This document shows positions 32,559-40,662 of a DNA stretch of 64,000 bases, piece after piece. The notes under the pieces are model-generated. The model worked only from the letters and a program-made list of their open reading frames with translations. It made no database searches and was not told the origin of the DNA. Source of the stretch: UBA5796 sp040752455 (GTDB lineage Bacteria > Chloroflexota > Anaerolineae > Anaerolineales > Villigracilaceae); the NCBI GenBank assembly GCA_049324115.1, contig JBMOMN010000016.1, forward strand, positions 1-64,000. The letters are read 5' to 3'. Every line of letters begins with the position of its first letter. Within the stretch, counting starts at the first letter, position 1. The position numbers and the translations under genes are program-made.

Positions 32559-34073
32559 CTACTCTTGCGGCGAAGGGCGGGCGGCCTGGTCGTGCGGCAG
32601 GTGCGGCAGGGCCAGGACCTGGTTCGGGTGCGCGCCGAGGCGGTCCAGTTTCCAGCGGGCCAGGGGCAGGGTCAGGCGGTTGTAGAGCAGGCGGGCTGCC
32701 AGCCTGAGATCGAATCTCTTTTTGAGCGACTGCCAGGCCTTGCGGGCGCGGAATTCCTTGTGGACGACGGTGTGCAACTGGCGGTAAAAGCCGGTCGGAT
32801 AAGTGCCGTGGTAAAGCATGGCCAGGTCGGACGAATCCTGCCAGTTCTGCTTCACGCCCAATTGGGCCTGCACCGCCTCGAAGAACTTCGTGCCGGGCAT
32901 CGGGTACGAGACCGAGACGCCGATGTCATCCGGGGCGGCCTCGCGGACGAGTTGCAGGGTTTTTTCGATGTCGGCCCGGGTCTCGCCGGGATAGCCGAAT
33001 TGCAGGAAGAAACAGGCCCGGATGCCCGCCTGCTTGAGCCGCCGCGCCGCCTCACGGATCTGCTCGACCCGCGTCCCCTTGTCCATCGCATCCAGGATGG
33101 CCTGCGACCCCGACTCGGCCCCCATCCAGACCGTCTGGGCGCCGGCGCGCCGCAGGGCCTCCACCTCGCCGGGACGGGTCAACAGGTCGGCCCGGCTCAG
33201 GCACTTGAACGGCAGGCCCGCCCCATCCGCCTCGACCAGCTGGCTGAAGCGCGGCAGCCAGCCGGGTTTCAGCCCGAAAATGTCGTCCACGAACCAGACG
33301 TGGTCGGCGCGGTAGGTCTCCTTGAGCCACTTCATCTCGGAGGCCACGTTTTCAGGGGAGCGCGAGTTGTAACGCTGGCCCCAGATCGGCTTGGCGCACC
33401 AGTTACAGTGGAACGGGCAGCCGCGGGTCGTGACCATGTTCATCGAGAAGTAGCCGTGCCGTTCCAGCCAGATCTTGCGGTATTTTTCGATGTCCACCAG
33501 GTCCCAGGCGGGGAAGGGGAGCGAGTCGAGGTTCTTGATGTCGGGGCGGCGGAGGGATTGTTGCGTGTTCCGCCCGCTCGGCTCCGGTTCGGGATAATTT
33601 GTGGCTAGTCCGAGGATGCCCTCCGTTGCTTTCCCGACCGACAAGTGGTCCAGCAGCTCGACCAGGGTCTCCTCCCCTTCGCCGAGCAGGACGTAGTCGG
33701 CGCCGCGTTGGAGGTACATCCCGGCATGGTCGGTGGCGTCTGCCCCGCACAGGATGACCGTGCAGCCGCGGGCTTTGGCCATGCCGATCATCGTCAAGGC
33801 CGCCTCGCGCATCCGCAGCAGGCACATCTTGGACAGGTAGTTGAAATTGTCTTCGTAGAGGACGGCGTATCGCGGCCGGTGCCGGTCGAGGGCCGCCGCC
33901 CAATCGGACTCTGAGTCGGCCAGCATGGCGTCGAACAGGGCGACCTCGTACCCGCGCTGGCGCAGGACGCTGGCAGCGTAGAGCGTCCCCAGCGGCGGGT
34001 AGGGCTGCATCGCCTCCCATAGTTTGGGATCGAAGCGCAGGAAATAGGATTGGCCGAGCAGGATTTGGGTCAT
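32559..34073 (-). CDS. B12-binding-domain radical SAM protein
   Basis: Of 504 residues, the first 150 are a cobalamin-binding-like Rossmann domain ('YPPLGTLYAASVLRQRGYEVALFDAM... ILCGADATDHAGMYLQRGADYVLLGEGE'). The radical SAM domain follows, with CxxxCxxC in 'TTRGCPFHCNWCAKP', and a TIM-barrel ending in 'RACFFLQFGYPGETRADIEKTL'. Such enzymes methylate or rearrange unreactive carbons, often in lipid, hopanoid or glycan pathways. The substrate is unknown; the neighbouring glycosyltransferases suggest a surface-glycan role. ATG 34073 is chosen because the conserved part starts there. The frame continues upstream into the 48-bp repeat array (34135-34236), which would add an unlikely repeat-encoded tail. 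Confidence 0.85.
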   Translation of the reverse strand: MTQILLGQSYFLRFDPKLWEAMQPYPPLGTLYAASVLRQRGYEVALFDAMLADSESDWAAALDRHRPRYAVLYEDNFNYLSKMCLLRMREAALTMIGMAKARGCTVILCGADATDHAGMYLQRGADYVLLGEGEETLVELLDHLSVGKATEGILGLATNYPEPEPSGRNTQQSLRRPDIKNLDSLPFPAWDLVDIEKYRKIWLERHGYFSMNMVTTRGCPFHCNWCAKPIWGQRYNSRSPENVASEMKWLKETYRADHVWFVDDIFGLKPGWLPRFSQLVEADGAGLPFKCLSRADLLTRPGEVEALRRAGAQTVWMGAESGSQAILDAMDKGTRVEQIREAARRLKQAGIRACFFLQFGYPGETRADIEKTLQLVREAAPDDIGVSVSYPMPGTKFFEAVQAQLGVKQNWQDSSDLAMLYHGTYPTGFYRQLHTVVHKEFRARKAWQSLKKRFDLRLAARLLYNRLTLPLARWKLDRLGAHPNQVLALPHLPHDQAARPSPQE

Positions 34074-34134
34074 TGTAATGTTTTCGGAGTCCAAAAACTC
34101 CTGTTTTTGGGCGCTCAAAAGTCGGGAGACTTTT

Positions 34135-34236
34135 GACTCCGGCAGGGCCTGGTTTTGGGCATTCAAAAGTCAGGAGACTTTTGACTCCGGCAGAGCCTGG
34201 TTTTGGACAGTCAAAAGCCGGGAGACTTTTGACTCC
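34135..34236. repeat. 48-bp tandem repeat of the GACTCC/GGGAGACTTTT family
   Basis: Two 48-bp units (34135-34182 and 34183-34230) and the start of a third are preceded by a related partial unit (34086-34134). Each holds a hairpin AAAAGTC...GACTTTT and GGAGTCC-like edges. Because 48 is divisible by three, the minus strand reads as 16-residue peptide repeats (ESKVSRLLxxQNQALP). The nucleotidyltransferase gene ends inside the array: one base difference between units turns CGG into TGA. Confidence 0.85.
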
Positions 34237-35120
34237 AGCAACGTTTGGGTGCGGGATTGGTGGCCCCGGTCGTGTCCCTTGCAGACCTCCGCCGAGAAAA
34301 CGGATTCGCCGCTGTGGGCCTGCTCACGGGACAACCTGCGGAGCTTGCGGTCCATCTCCCGGCGCTCGAACCAGGCCCCGGCCCGAGTCCGCATCCCGGC
34401 TTCGATAACGGGACGCAGCCGGGACGAGAAACCGGTCGAATCAACGGGTGCCGGCGCGGGCGGCGCGCCATCCGCATTGGGCAGGAAATCGCTCACCCAG
34501 GCGTTACGGCGGCGGATCTCGGCGTAAAGCTCCGGCCCGCTGAGGGGGACCATCTGGGCCAGTTCGCGGGCCGTGTAGAGGCTGTGGTCGGGGAATTCGA
34601 GGGCGCGGGTGGTGACGAGGTAGTTGGGGCAAAGGCTGATCCCCCGGCGGGCGGCCAGGCGGCCGAGGGCCAGCACGAGCGCCCGGCTCGTCCACAAATG
34701 CCCCGGCTCGGTGACGATGAAATAGTCAATGTCGGCCCGGTCTTCGACATTGTTGACCGCCAGCGAGCCGGTGACCGCGACCATGCGGACGAAGGGCAGC
34801 CCGGAAATGATACGCCCGTAGCGGACGGCGTGAGGCCAGAGCCGCCTCGAAATTCCTGCGCGGCGGGTGCGGATATCGGCCAGCGCCTCCCGGCCGGGCA
34901 GGGTGTAGAAATCGCCACGGCGGGCCAAAAATCTGAAACCCTGGATTTCGGCGTATACCTCAACGACAGAGGCTTTCGCGGCGCAGTAGCGATGGATTTC
35001 GCTGGCCGTTAACGGATAATCGAACACGTCGGAATAAGCCACCGCCAGCAAAATAGCCCTTTTGAGTGAGCCTGAACCTTCGTCCGGTTGTAGTATCATA
35101 TTGGACAATTTTAGTAGCAT
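34170..35120 (-). CDS. Nucleotidyltransferase-fold protein with repeat-encoded C terminus
   Basis: This 316-residue protein has a winged-helix-like N terminus ('LKRAILLAVAYSDVFDYPLTASEIHRYC'). A nucleotidyltransferase signature follows near residues 110-130: 'VTGSLAVNNVEDRADIDYFIV', that is G-S-x(8)-(A)DID, with the two metal-binding aspartates. The target is unknown; neighbours point to glycan or lipid modification. The last 20-25 residues (ESKVSRLLTVQNQALPESKVS) are encoded by the 48-bp repeat array and are probably not part of the ancestral protein. ATG 35120 is chosen because a TATAGT box lies exactly seven bases upstream; ATG 35099 is the alternative. Confidence 0.78.
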   Translation of the reverse strand: MLLKLSNMILQPDEGSGSLKRAILLAVAYSDVFDYPLTASEIHRYCAAKASVVEVYAEIQGFRFLARRGDFYTLPGREALADIRTRRAGISRRLWPHAVRYGRIISGLPFVRMVAVTGSLAVNNVEDRADIDYFIVTEPGHLWTSRALVLALGRLAARRGISLCPNYLVTTRALEFPDHSLYTARELAQMVPLSGPELYAEIRRRNAWVSDFLPNADGAPPAPAPVDSTGFSSRLRPVIEAGMRTRAGAWFERREMDRKLRRLSREQAHSGESVFSAEVCKGHDRGHQSRTQTLLESKVSRLLTVQNQALPESKVS

Positions 35121-35127
35121 TTGCAAG

Positions 35128-35156
35128 ACTATACACCCTGCCACAGGTCCTGTCAA
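35128..35156 (-). promoter_or_regulatory. Promoter of the nucleotidyltransferase gene, leaderless type
   Basis: On the minus strand TTGACA (35156-35151) and TATAGT (35133-35128) are 17 bp apart. The -10 box ends seven bases before ATG 35120, so the mRNA should begin at the start codon. The adjacent glycosyltransferase starts divergently at 35164, which makes this a compact divergent control region. Confidence 0.75.
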
Positions 35157-35163
35157 TTATTCT

Positions 35164-36354
35164 ATGCGGCTCGCCATCGTCACGCCTTTCCCACCCGGCA
35201 TTACCGGTATTGGACAGTACGGGTATCATGTCAGCCGCCTGTTGGCGCGCTCCGGCGCGTTCTCACAGGTGACGGTGCTGACCGGGCACAACGGCGTGGC
35301 GCAGGTGGACGTCCCGCACCCGATCGGGATCAGCCACGGCTGGGACCAGGACCGCTGGCAGGTCGGCAGCCGCATCCCCGAAGCGCTCGGGCGCATCCGG
35401 CCCGACCTGGTGTGGTTCAACCTGGGGGTGAGCGTTTTCGGGCGCGATCCGCTGGCGAACCTTTCGGGGTTTTCGAGCATTTTGCAGGCCCGGCGGCGCG
35501 GCTTTCCTACGGTGGTGACATTACACGAATTACCCGAACTGACCGACTTGCGCGCCCTGCGCGCCCCGGGCGGAGTCCTGGCTCCCTACGGGGCGCGCCT
35601 GCTGACGTACATCGCCACGCGCGGGGACGTGACCTGTCTCACCACCCGTCATTACGTGGACTGGCTGACGAGGCGCCGCGCCGCGACCAGCCTGGTACAC
35701 ATCCCGCTCGGCGCATACGGCCAGCCTGACCCGCTGCCCGAATCCGGTTCGCCCGAACTGCTGCTGTTCACCACCCTGGCCCCGTTCAAGGGCGTGGAAC
35801 TGCTCTTGCAGGCTTTCCAAATGTTGAAGGCGGACCATCCGGCCTTGCGCCTGACGATTGCCGGGGCGGAACATGCCCGTTTCCCCGGTTACATCCAGCA
35901 GGTCCGGCAGACGCACCGGGGCGTGGACGGGGTACGCTGGCTTGGCCAGGTCCCGGAGAGCGAGGTGCGCGGCCTGTTCCAGCGCGCCCAATTGGTCATC
36001 CTGCCCTATCAGGCTTCGACCGGGTCGTCGAGCGTGCTGTGGCAGGCGGTGATGTACGGGCGGGCAATCGTCGCCTCGGGGCTGGACGAGATCCGCTCGG
36101 AGGCGAGCGAGGCCGGGCTGGAGGTGACGTTCTTCGAGCGGGGGGACGCCCACAGCCTGGCAGAGGCCGTCCACCGGATGCTGGCCTCCCCGGAGGGCCG
36201 CCGCTTCCAGGCCCGGGCCAACCTCGACCATTTGCAGCGCCACCGTCCGCAGGATACCTGCCGGGCTTACCTGCGGGCCTTCAACCTGGCCCTCGAAGCC
36301 CAGCGCAGCCCCAAACGCATCCCGTTGGCCGTCCTGGCCGAGGAGACGGCCTGA
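35164..36354 (+). CDS. Glycosyltransferase family 4-like protein
   Basis: This 396-residue protein has the GT-B layout. The N-terminal domain starts 'MRLAIVTPFPPGITGIGQYGYHVSRLL', the usual GT4 glycine-rich opening. The C-terminal domain has 'LLLFTTLAPFKGVELLLQAF' and 'LVILPYQASTGSSSVLWQAVMYGRAIVAS', a donor-binding region in which the typical Glu-x7-Glu site is replaced by a Ser-rich variant. It probably transfers a sugar to a surface-glycan intermediate. Its stop overlaps the next start by one base (TGATG), so it is translationally coupled. No Shine-Dalgarno site is visible at ATG 35164. Confidence 0.87.
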   Translation: MRLAIVTPFPPGITGIGQYGYHVSRLLARSGAFSQVTVLTGHNGVAQVDVPHPIGISHGWDQDRWQVGSRIPEALGRIRPDLVWFNLGVSVFGRDPLANLSGFSSILQARRRGFPTVVTLHELPELTDLRALRAPGGVLAPYGARLLTYIATRGDVTCLTTRHYVDWLTRRRAATSLVHIPLGAYGQPDPLPESGSPELLLFTTLAPFKGVELLLQAFQMLKADHPALRLTIAGAEHARFPGYIQQVRQTHRGVDGVRWLGQVPESEVRGLFQRAQLVILPYQASTGSSSVLWQAVMYGRAIVASGLDEIRSEASEAGLEVTFFERGDAHSLAEAVHRMLASPEGRRFQARANLDHLQRHRPQDTCRAYLRAFNLALEAQRSPKRIPLAVLAEETA

Positions 36355-39300
36355 TGCCGCGCCGGGTGAAATTCGCCAGCCTGCTGGCTATCGGCCTGCA
36401 CGGGATTCTGATCCTCACGGCCCGTTACCGGTTGAGCTACGACGCCTACAACCACATGTTCTTCGCCGACCACTACCGCCTGGACTGGTGGTCGCTATGG
36501 GAGCCGCGCTGGTACACCGGCTTCGAGGTCGTTTCCTACCCCCCGCTGGTCCACCAACTGATCGCCCTGCCCGGTTACGTCATCGGCGTGGATGCGGCCT
36601 TCGCGCTCGTGCTGTGGGCCGTGCTGGCGGCCTATCCGCTGGCAGTTTACCGTTTCGCCCGGGTCTTCACCGGACGCAGCGCGGCCGGTTACGCCGCGGT
36701 CGGCGCGGCGCTGCTGCCCTCGCTGTTCCTGACCGCCCACGTCTTCGGTCAACTGCCCACGCTGGCGGCCACGCTCCTGGCCCTGTTCGGCGCAACCGTC
36801 CTGGCGGATTTCCTGTGTCACGGCGGCGCGTTGACCGGCCTGCTGGCGGTCTTCCTGTTCGCCACAGTCATGGCCGCCCACCACGCGACGCTGTTGTTCG
36901 TCCCCTGGCTGGTGGGGGCGGTGGCTTTCCAGGTGATCTTTGGACGAGGGCGAACCCAGCAAAAAACCAAATTCACCATAGAGACACAGAGAACACGGAG
37001 ATTCTTTTTTGTGTCCACAGAGAATTTCTCCATTTTTTCAAGAAAATCTCTCAGTGAGCTCCGTGACTCCGTGGCGGTTCTTTTCGAAAGTTCCAAAGAA
37101 ATAGTCCGCGTTTCACTTGCCCTCCCTGGCACTGCCCGCCAGGGCAAGTGTGGGGGCGGTGCAAGGGTACGCGTCATTCCCCGTCCAATTTTTCGGTTGG
37201 CGATCTTTACCGTGAGCGCCGCCATCGCCGGGTGGCTGGTCATTTTCCCGTTCTGGCAGTGGGGCGCGGCGCAGACCCTCCAGACCCCGATTGACCACCT
37301 TTCCCGCCACAACTTCATCCGCGACCCGTTCGCGGCGGTGCTGTTCTTCCTGCCGATGTACGGGCTGCTGATCCCCTTCCTCCCGGCCGCGCTCTGGATG
37401 GGGCGGCTCAGGCGTTTTTGGGGACTGGGGCTGGCCTTCCTCTTCCTGTTCCTGCTCGGTCTGGGCGACACCACTCCCCTGCCGCGCCTGTTCTTCGGTC
37501 CCGGCTGGGCCTGGCTGACCTACGACCGCTTCGCCTTCTGGGCCTCGCTGGTGCTGCTGGTCTTCTTCGGTGCCGCGGCGGCTTATTACGCGCGCCGGGC
37601 GAGGGTTACTTTCCGGCAGACTTCGGAAGTCTTTTTCGATGACTCCGGGGCACAGAGTCATCCCGGCAGACTTCCGAAGTCTGTTTCAAAAGGACGAAAC
37701 AGGAGTCCAAAGTCTCCTGACTTTGGCACCAACCTCGGAAGAAGCGCCAACGTCGGGAGACGTTGGACTCCTGTATCCTTCGCGACGAGACTGTTCGTCC
37801 CGGCCATGGCCTTCGTCGCCCTGCTGATCGGGATGATCCCCACCTGGCTGCCGACCCAGCCCCGGCAGCTCGACCTGCACGCCGTCGTGGATTTCCTCGA
37901 CCAGGGCGACCGCTCGGACTGGCGTTACCTGACCTTCGGCTTCGGCGACCAGTTGGCCCGTCTCTCGCGCCTGACGGAAGCCACGACGATTGACGGCAGT
38001 TACCACACCGCCCGCGCCCTGCCCGAACTGCGCCAGAGCGGCGTCGGGCAGGTGGATACCGCCTTTTGGATCCCCGGCGGCCTGTCGGCGCTCGACTCGA
38101 TCCTGCAAAAATCGGGGGAACGCGGCGTGCGCTGGGGATTCGTCAACCTAAGCTATTTCGGCCCGGTTCTGCTGCGCAACGGCTGGCATCCGGTCGGCAC
38201 GCTCGCGAACGGCGTGGTCGTCTGGGAGAACCCGGATGCGAGCCTCCCGCCGCCGGTCGAGCCGCCCGCCGAAAAACCCTTCGCGGCCTTCGCTTGGGGC
38301 GCGTTCCCGCTTTTCGCCCTGTCCATGTCCGGGGCGCTGGCCCTCCGGCGTTACCGCCCCGCCCTGGCGGCGCGCCTGCTGCCCGGCATCCGGGCTATGG
38401 CCGCCGGCCTCCTGCCCCTCGGCCTGACGTTCTGGTACTACCGCCGCCTGTTCGCCATCCCGCACGAGCGCGTCTACTTCACCTATTCCGACGCCCTGTT
38501 CTTCCTGGGCGACGGCCTGGCCCTTATCATCGTAGCGACCTGGCTCATCCAAAAACTCCCCACGCAACACGTAACACGCATCTTTAATCTAAAAAACAAG
38601 CTCATCCACCCGACCCCCTGGCTTTTCGCCCTCTGCGCCCTCGCCAGCCTCAGCCCCCTCTGGTCGCTCGACTGGCGCACCTCGCTCTACGTCGCCCTGC
38701 ACGGCTGGCTGGCCTTCGGGCTGTACCTGTCCCTGCGCGAAACGCCGCGAGCCTGGCGCTATTTTGCCATCGGGTCCGCCGCCGCCCTGTTTTTCCAGGG
38801 GATCATCGGCGGGTGGCAGGCCCTCAGCCAATCCACTGGCTTCACGATGCCCCTCGGCCTGGACTGGCCCGGCGAGCTGCTCCCGGCGATGAGCGGCGCC
38901 AGCGTGGTCCAGCTTGCGGATGGGACGCGCTGGCTGCGGGCCTACGGGACGCTCCCGCACCCCAACCTGCTCGGCGGCTGGACCCTGGTCCTGCTCGCGG
39001 CGCTGCTGACCCTGGTCCTGCTCCCGTCTGGATGGCGCATCCCCGCCCTGGCGTTGTTCGACGCCGGGCTGGCCCTGCTGGTGTTGACGTTTTCGCGCAG
39101 CGCCTGGCTGGGGCTGGCCGTCCTCGGCGGGACGCTGCTCCTCCGCTGGAAACGGCTGGAGCGCAAATCCCTGCTCCAACTGGCCGGTACGGGATTGTTC
39201 TGCATCGGCCTGCTTTTCATCCCCATGCAACAGGTATTCTTCACCCGGCTGGCCGGCGACGGAGTCCAGACCGAACAGGTCTCGGGCTACACCCGCGCCT

Positions 39301-39677
39301 GGCTCGTCCGGCGCACCTGGGAGATCATCCGGCAGGAGCCGCTCCTGGGCGTTGGCGCCGGCGCGTACCCACTGGCCCTCTCGCAGCACGTGGCGGATTT
39401 CTACGACATCGAGCCGGTGCATAACCTCCCGCTGCTGGCCTGGAGCGAGCTTGGAGTCGGCGGGGTGGTCGCCCTGGCAGGGCTGGCCGTGACGGTTGCC
39501 GTCCGGTCCTTCGGGGTGCGCCGCCCGCTGGCGATCATCTTCTCGGCCGCGCTGGCCGGGTTGTTCGTCATCAGCCTTTTCGACCATTACCTCTGGACCC
39601 TCGCCCCAGGGAGGTTATTGTTTGCTTCCGCCCTCGGGCTATGGGCCGGGCAGGTGGACGATGAACGTGGTGGTTAA
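36354..39677 (+). CDS. Membrane glycosyltransferase fused to O-antigen ligase-like domain, with three in-frame repeat insertions
   Basis: The 1,107 residues hold two membrane modules. Residues 1 to about 720 resemble a polytopic GT-C/6-pyruvoyl-type mannosyltransferase ('LSYDAYNHMFFADHYRLDWWSLWEPRWYTGFE' at the first periplasmic loop). Residues about 740-1,107 resemble Wzy/WaaL O-antigen ligases ('SPLWSLDWRTSLYVALHGWLAF', 'GTLPHPNLLGG', 'EPLLGVGAGAYPL', 'EPVHNLPLLAWSELGVGG'). Three loop segments are encoded by repeat DNA: 36961-37165, 37613-37775 and 38560-38600. All are in frame and lie between membrane helices. The gene overlaps the preceding stop (TGATG) and the next start by 17 bp. It should assemble or ligate glycans at the membrane. 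Confidence 0.8.
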   Translation: MPRRVKFASLLAIGLHGILILTARYRLSYDAYNHMFFADHYRLDWWSLWEPRWYTGFEVVSYPPLVHQLIALPGYVIGVDAAFALVLWAVLAAYPLAVYRFARVFTGRSAAGYAAVGAALLPSLFLTAHVFGQLPTLAATLLALFGATVLADFLCHGGALTGLLAVFLFATVMAAHHATLLFVPWLVGAVAFQVIFGRGRTQQKTKFTIETQRTRRFFFVSTENFSIFSRKSLSELRDSVAVLFESSKEIVRVSLALPGTARQGKCGGGARVRVIPRPIFRLAIFTVSAAIAGWLVIFPFWQWGAAQTLQTPIDHLSRHNFIRDPFAAVLFFLPMYGLLIPFLPAALWMGRLRRFWGLGLAFLFLFLLGLGDTTPLPRLFFGPGWAWLTYDRFAFWASLVLLVFFGAAAAYYARRARVTFRQTSEVFFDDSGAQSHPGRLPKSVSKGRNRSPKSPDFGTNLGRSANVGRRWTPVSFATRLFVPAMAFVALLIGMIPTWLPTQPRQLDLHAVVDFLDQGDRSDWRYLTFGFGDQLARLSRLTEATTIDGSYHTARALPELRQSGVGQVDTAFWIPGGLSALDSILQKSGERGVRWGFVNLSYFGPVLLRNGWHPVGTLANGVVVWENPDASLPPPVEPPAEKPFAAFAWGAFPLFALSMSGALALRRYRPALAARLLPGIRAMAAGLLPLGLTFWYYRRLFAIPHERVYFTYSDALFFLGDGLALIIVATWLIQKLPTQHVTRIFNLKNKLIHPTPWLFALCALASLSPLWSLDWRTSLYVALHGWLAFGLYLSLRETPRAWRYFAIGSAAALFFQGIIGGWQALSQSTGFTMPLGLDWPGELLPAMSGASVVQLADGTRWLRAYGTLPHPNLLGGWTLVLLAALLTLVLLPSGWRIPALALFDAGLALLVLTFSRSAWLGLAVLGGTLLLRWKRLERKSLLQLAGTGLFCIGLLFIPMQQVFFTRLAGDGVQTEQVSGYTRAWLVRRTWEIIRQEPLLGVGAGAYPLALSQHVADFYDIEPVHNLPLLAWSELGVGGVVALAGLAVTVAVRSFGVRRPLAIIFSAALAGLFVISLFDHYLWTLAPGRLLFASALGLWAGQVDDERGG
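36961..37165. repeat. In-frame repeat insertion 1 in the glycan ligase gene (ACACGGAG type)
   Basis: The segment contains GAGACACAGAGAACACGGAG, later GAGCTCCGTGACTCCGTGG, and a separate hairpin CTTGCCCT...AGGGCAAG (about 37119-37149). The same ACACGGAGTCACGGAG words occur in the nested element at 41940-42073. It adds about 70 residues, rich in Arg, Ser and Phe, between two membrane helices. The reading frame stays open. Confidence 0.75.
37613..37775. repeat. In-frame repeat insertion 2 in the glycan ligase gene (AGACTTCCGAAGTCT and GGAGTCC types)
   Basis: Two hairpins of the AGACTTCSGAAGTCT type (37617-37682) are followed by a GGAGTCC...GGACTCC element (37702-37771) nearly identical in layout to the intergenic copy at 2832-2883. 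Together they add about 55 residues (…RQTSEVFFDDSGAQSHPG…) before a membrane helix. The frame is preserved. Confidence 0.8.
38560..38600. repeat. In-frame repeat insertion 3 in the glycan ligase gene (ACACGTAACACG type)
   Basis: CCACGCAACACGTAACACGC is followed by AATCTAAAAAAC, interrupting the protein between a membrane helix and the ligase module as 'LPTQHVTRIFNLKNKLIHP'. It is the reverse orientation of the words found in the tandem array at 18380-18485. It adds roughly 12-14 residues. Confidence 0.6.
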
Positions 39678-40662
39678 CGGCCGCTTCCTGGGGCGGCGCG
39701 TCACCGGTGTGGAACGCTACGGGCGCGAGGTCCTGCGTCGGCTCGGAGGCAGGCCCCGGGTCGTCCGCTCCGGGCGGGGAACGGACGGGGCGCGCGGCCA
39801 TCTCTGGGAGCAGGCGGCGCTGCCGGGTCTGGTCGGCCCTGGTCAACTCCTGTGGTCGCCCGCCAACACCGGGCCGCTGCGGGTCGCCAACCAGGTGCTG
39901 ACCCTGCACGACCTCGGGCCGCTCGAACACCCGGAATGGTACCGGGCGACGTTCGGGCTGTGGTATCGGCTGTTCGTGCCGCCGCTGGTCCGGCGGGTGC
40001 GGCGGGTCGTGACCTCGTCTGAATTCGTCCGGGCCAAGCTGATGAGGCGCTTCGGCCTGCCCGCCGGGCGGGTGATGGTCGTGCCCGGCGGGGTGGATAC
40101 CGGTGTTTTCCGTCCCGACGCGCCCCGCACCCTGGACCTGCCGCCGAAATACGCCCTGTTCGTCGGGTCGTTGCAGCCGCGCAAGAACCTCCCCGGCCTG
40201 CTGGCGGCCTGGGGACAGGTGGAAGACGCCGTCCCGGAGGCCTGGCTGGTGATCGCCGGGACGGGCGGCGCGGCCTTCCGCCCGGTAAGCTTGATTGCAG
40301 CCGAGCGGGTGAAGTTCCTGGGCGCAGTCGCCGAGCCTGACCTGCCGGGACTGTACGCCGGCGCGTCCCTGGCCGTCCTGCCCTCGTTCGACGAAGGCTT
40401 CGGGCTGACCGCCCTCGAAGCCATGGCCTGCGGCGCGCCGGTCGCCGCCTCGACTGCGGGCGCGCTGCCCGAAGTGGTCGGCGAGGCCGGGCTGGCCTTC
40501 GACCCGCACGACCTCCCCGGCATGGCCGAAGCTCTCCGGCGCGGCCTGACGGATGAAGGCTTGGGAAAATCGTTGCGGGAAAAAGGGCCGGCGCGGGCGG
40601 AGGGTTTCCCCTGGCAGGCTGCCGCCGGCAGGATGCGGGAGGTCTTCGAGGAATGCCTGTAA
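39661..40662 (+). CDS. Glycosyltransferase family 4
   Basis: This 333-residue GT-B enzyme begins 'MNVVVNGRFLGRRVTGVERYGREVLRRL', as in GT4 mannosyl- and rhamnosyltransferases. It has 'SSEFVRAKLMRRFGLPAGRVMVVPGGVD' and, in the donor domain, 'ALFVGSLQPRKNLPGLLAAW' and the retaining-enzyme E-x7-E site at 'PSFDEGFGLTALEAMACG'. ATG 39661 overlaps the upstream gene by 17 bp. The next gene overlaps its end by 10 bp. It should be a cytoplasmic or membrane-associated transferase in the same glycan pathway. Confidence 0.92.
   Translation: MNVVVNGRFLGRRVTGVERYGREVLRRLGGRPRVVRSGRGTDGARGHLWEQAALPGLVGPGQLLWSPANTGPLRVANQVLTLHDLGPLEHPEWYRATFGLWYRLFVPPLVRRVRRVVTSSEFVRAKLMRRFGLPAGRVMVVPGGVDTGVFRPDAPRTLDLPPKYALFVGSLQPRKNLPGLLAAWGQVEDAVPEAWLVIAGTGGAAFRPVSLIAAERVKFLGAVAEPDLPGLYAGASLAVLPSFDEGFGLTALEAMACGAPVAASTAGALPEVVGEAGLAFDPHDLPGMAEALRRGLTDEGLGKSLREKGPARAEGFPWQAAAGRMREVFEECL

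Noticed and set aside
36039..36353. Upstream extension of the glycan ligase frame
   Set aside because: It lies inside the preceding glycosyltransferase in another frame; the TGATG junction at 36352-36356 fixes the start.
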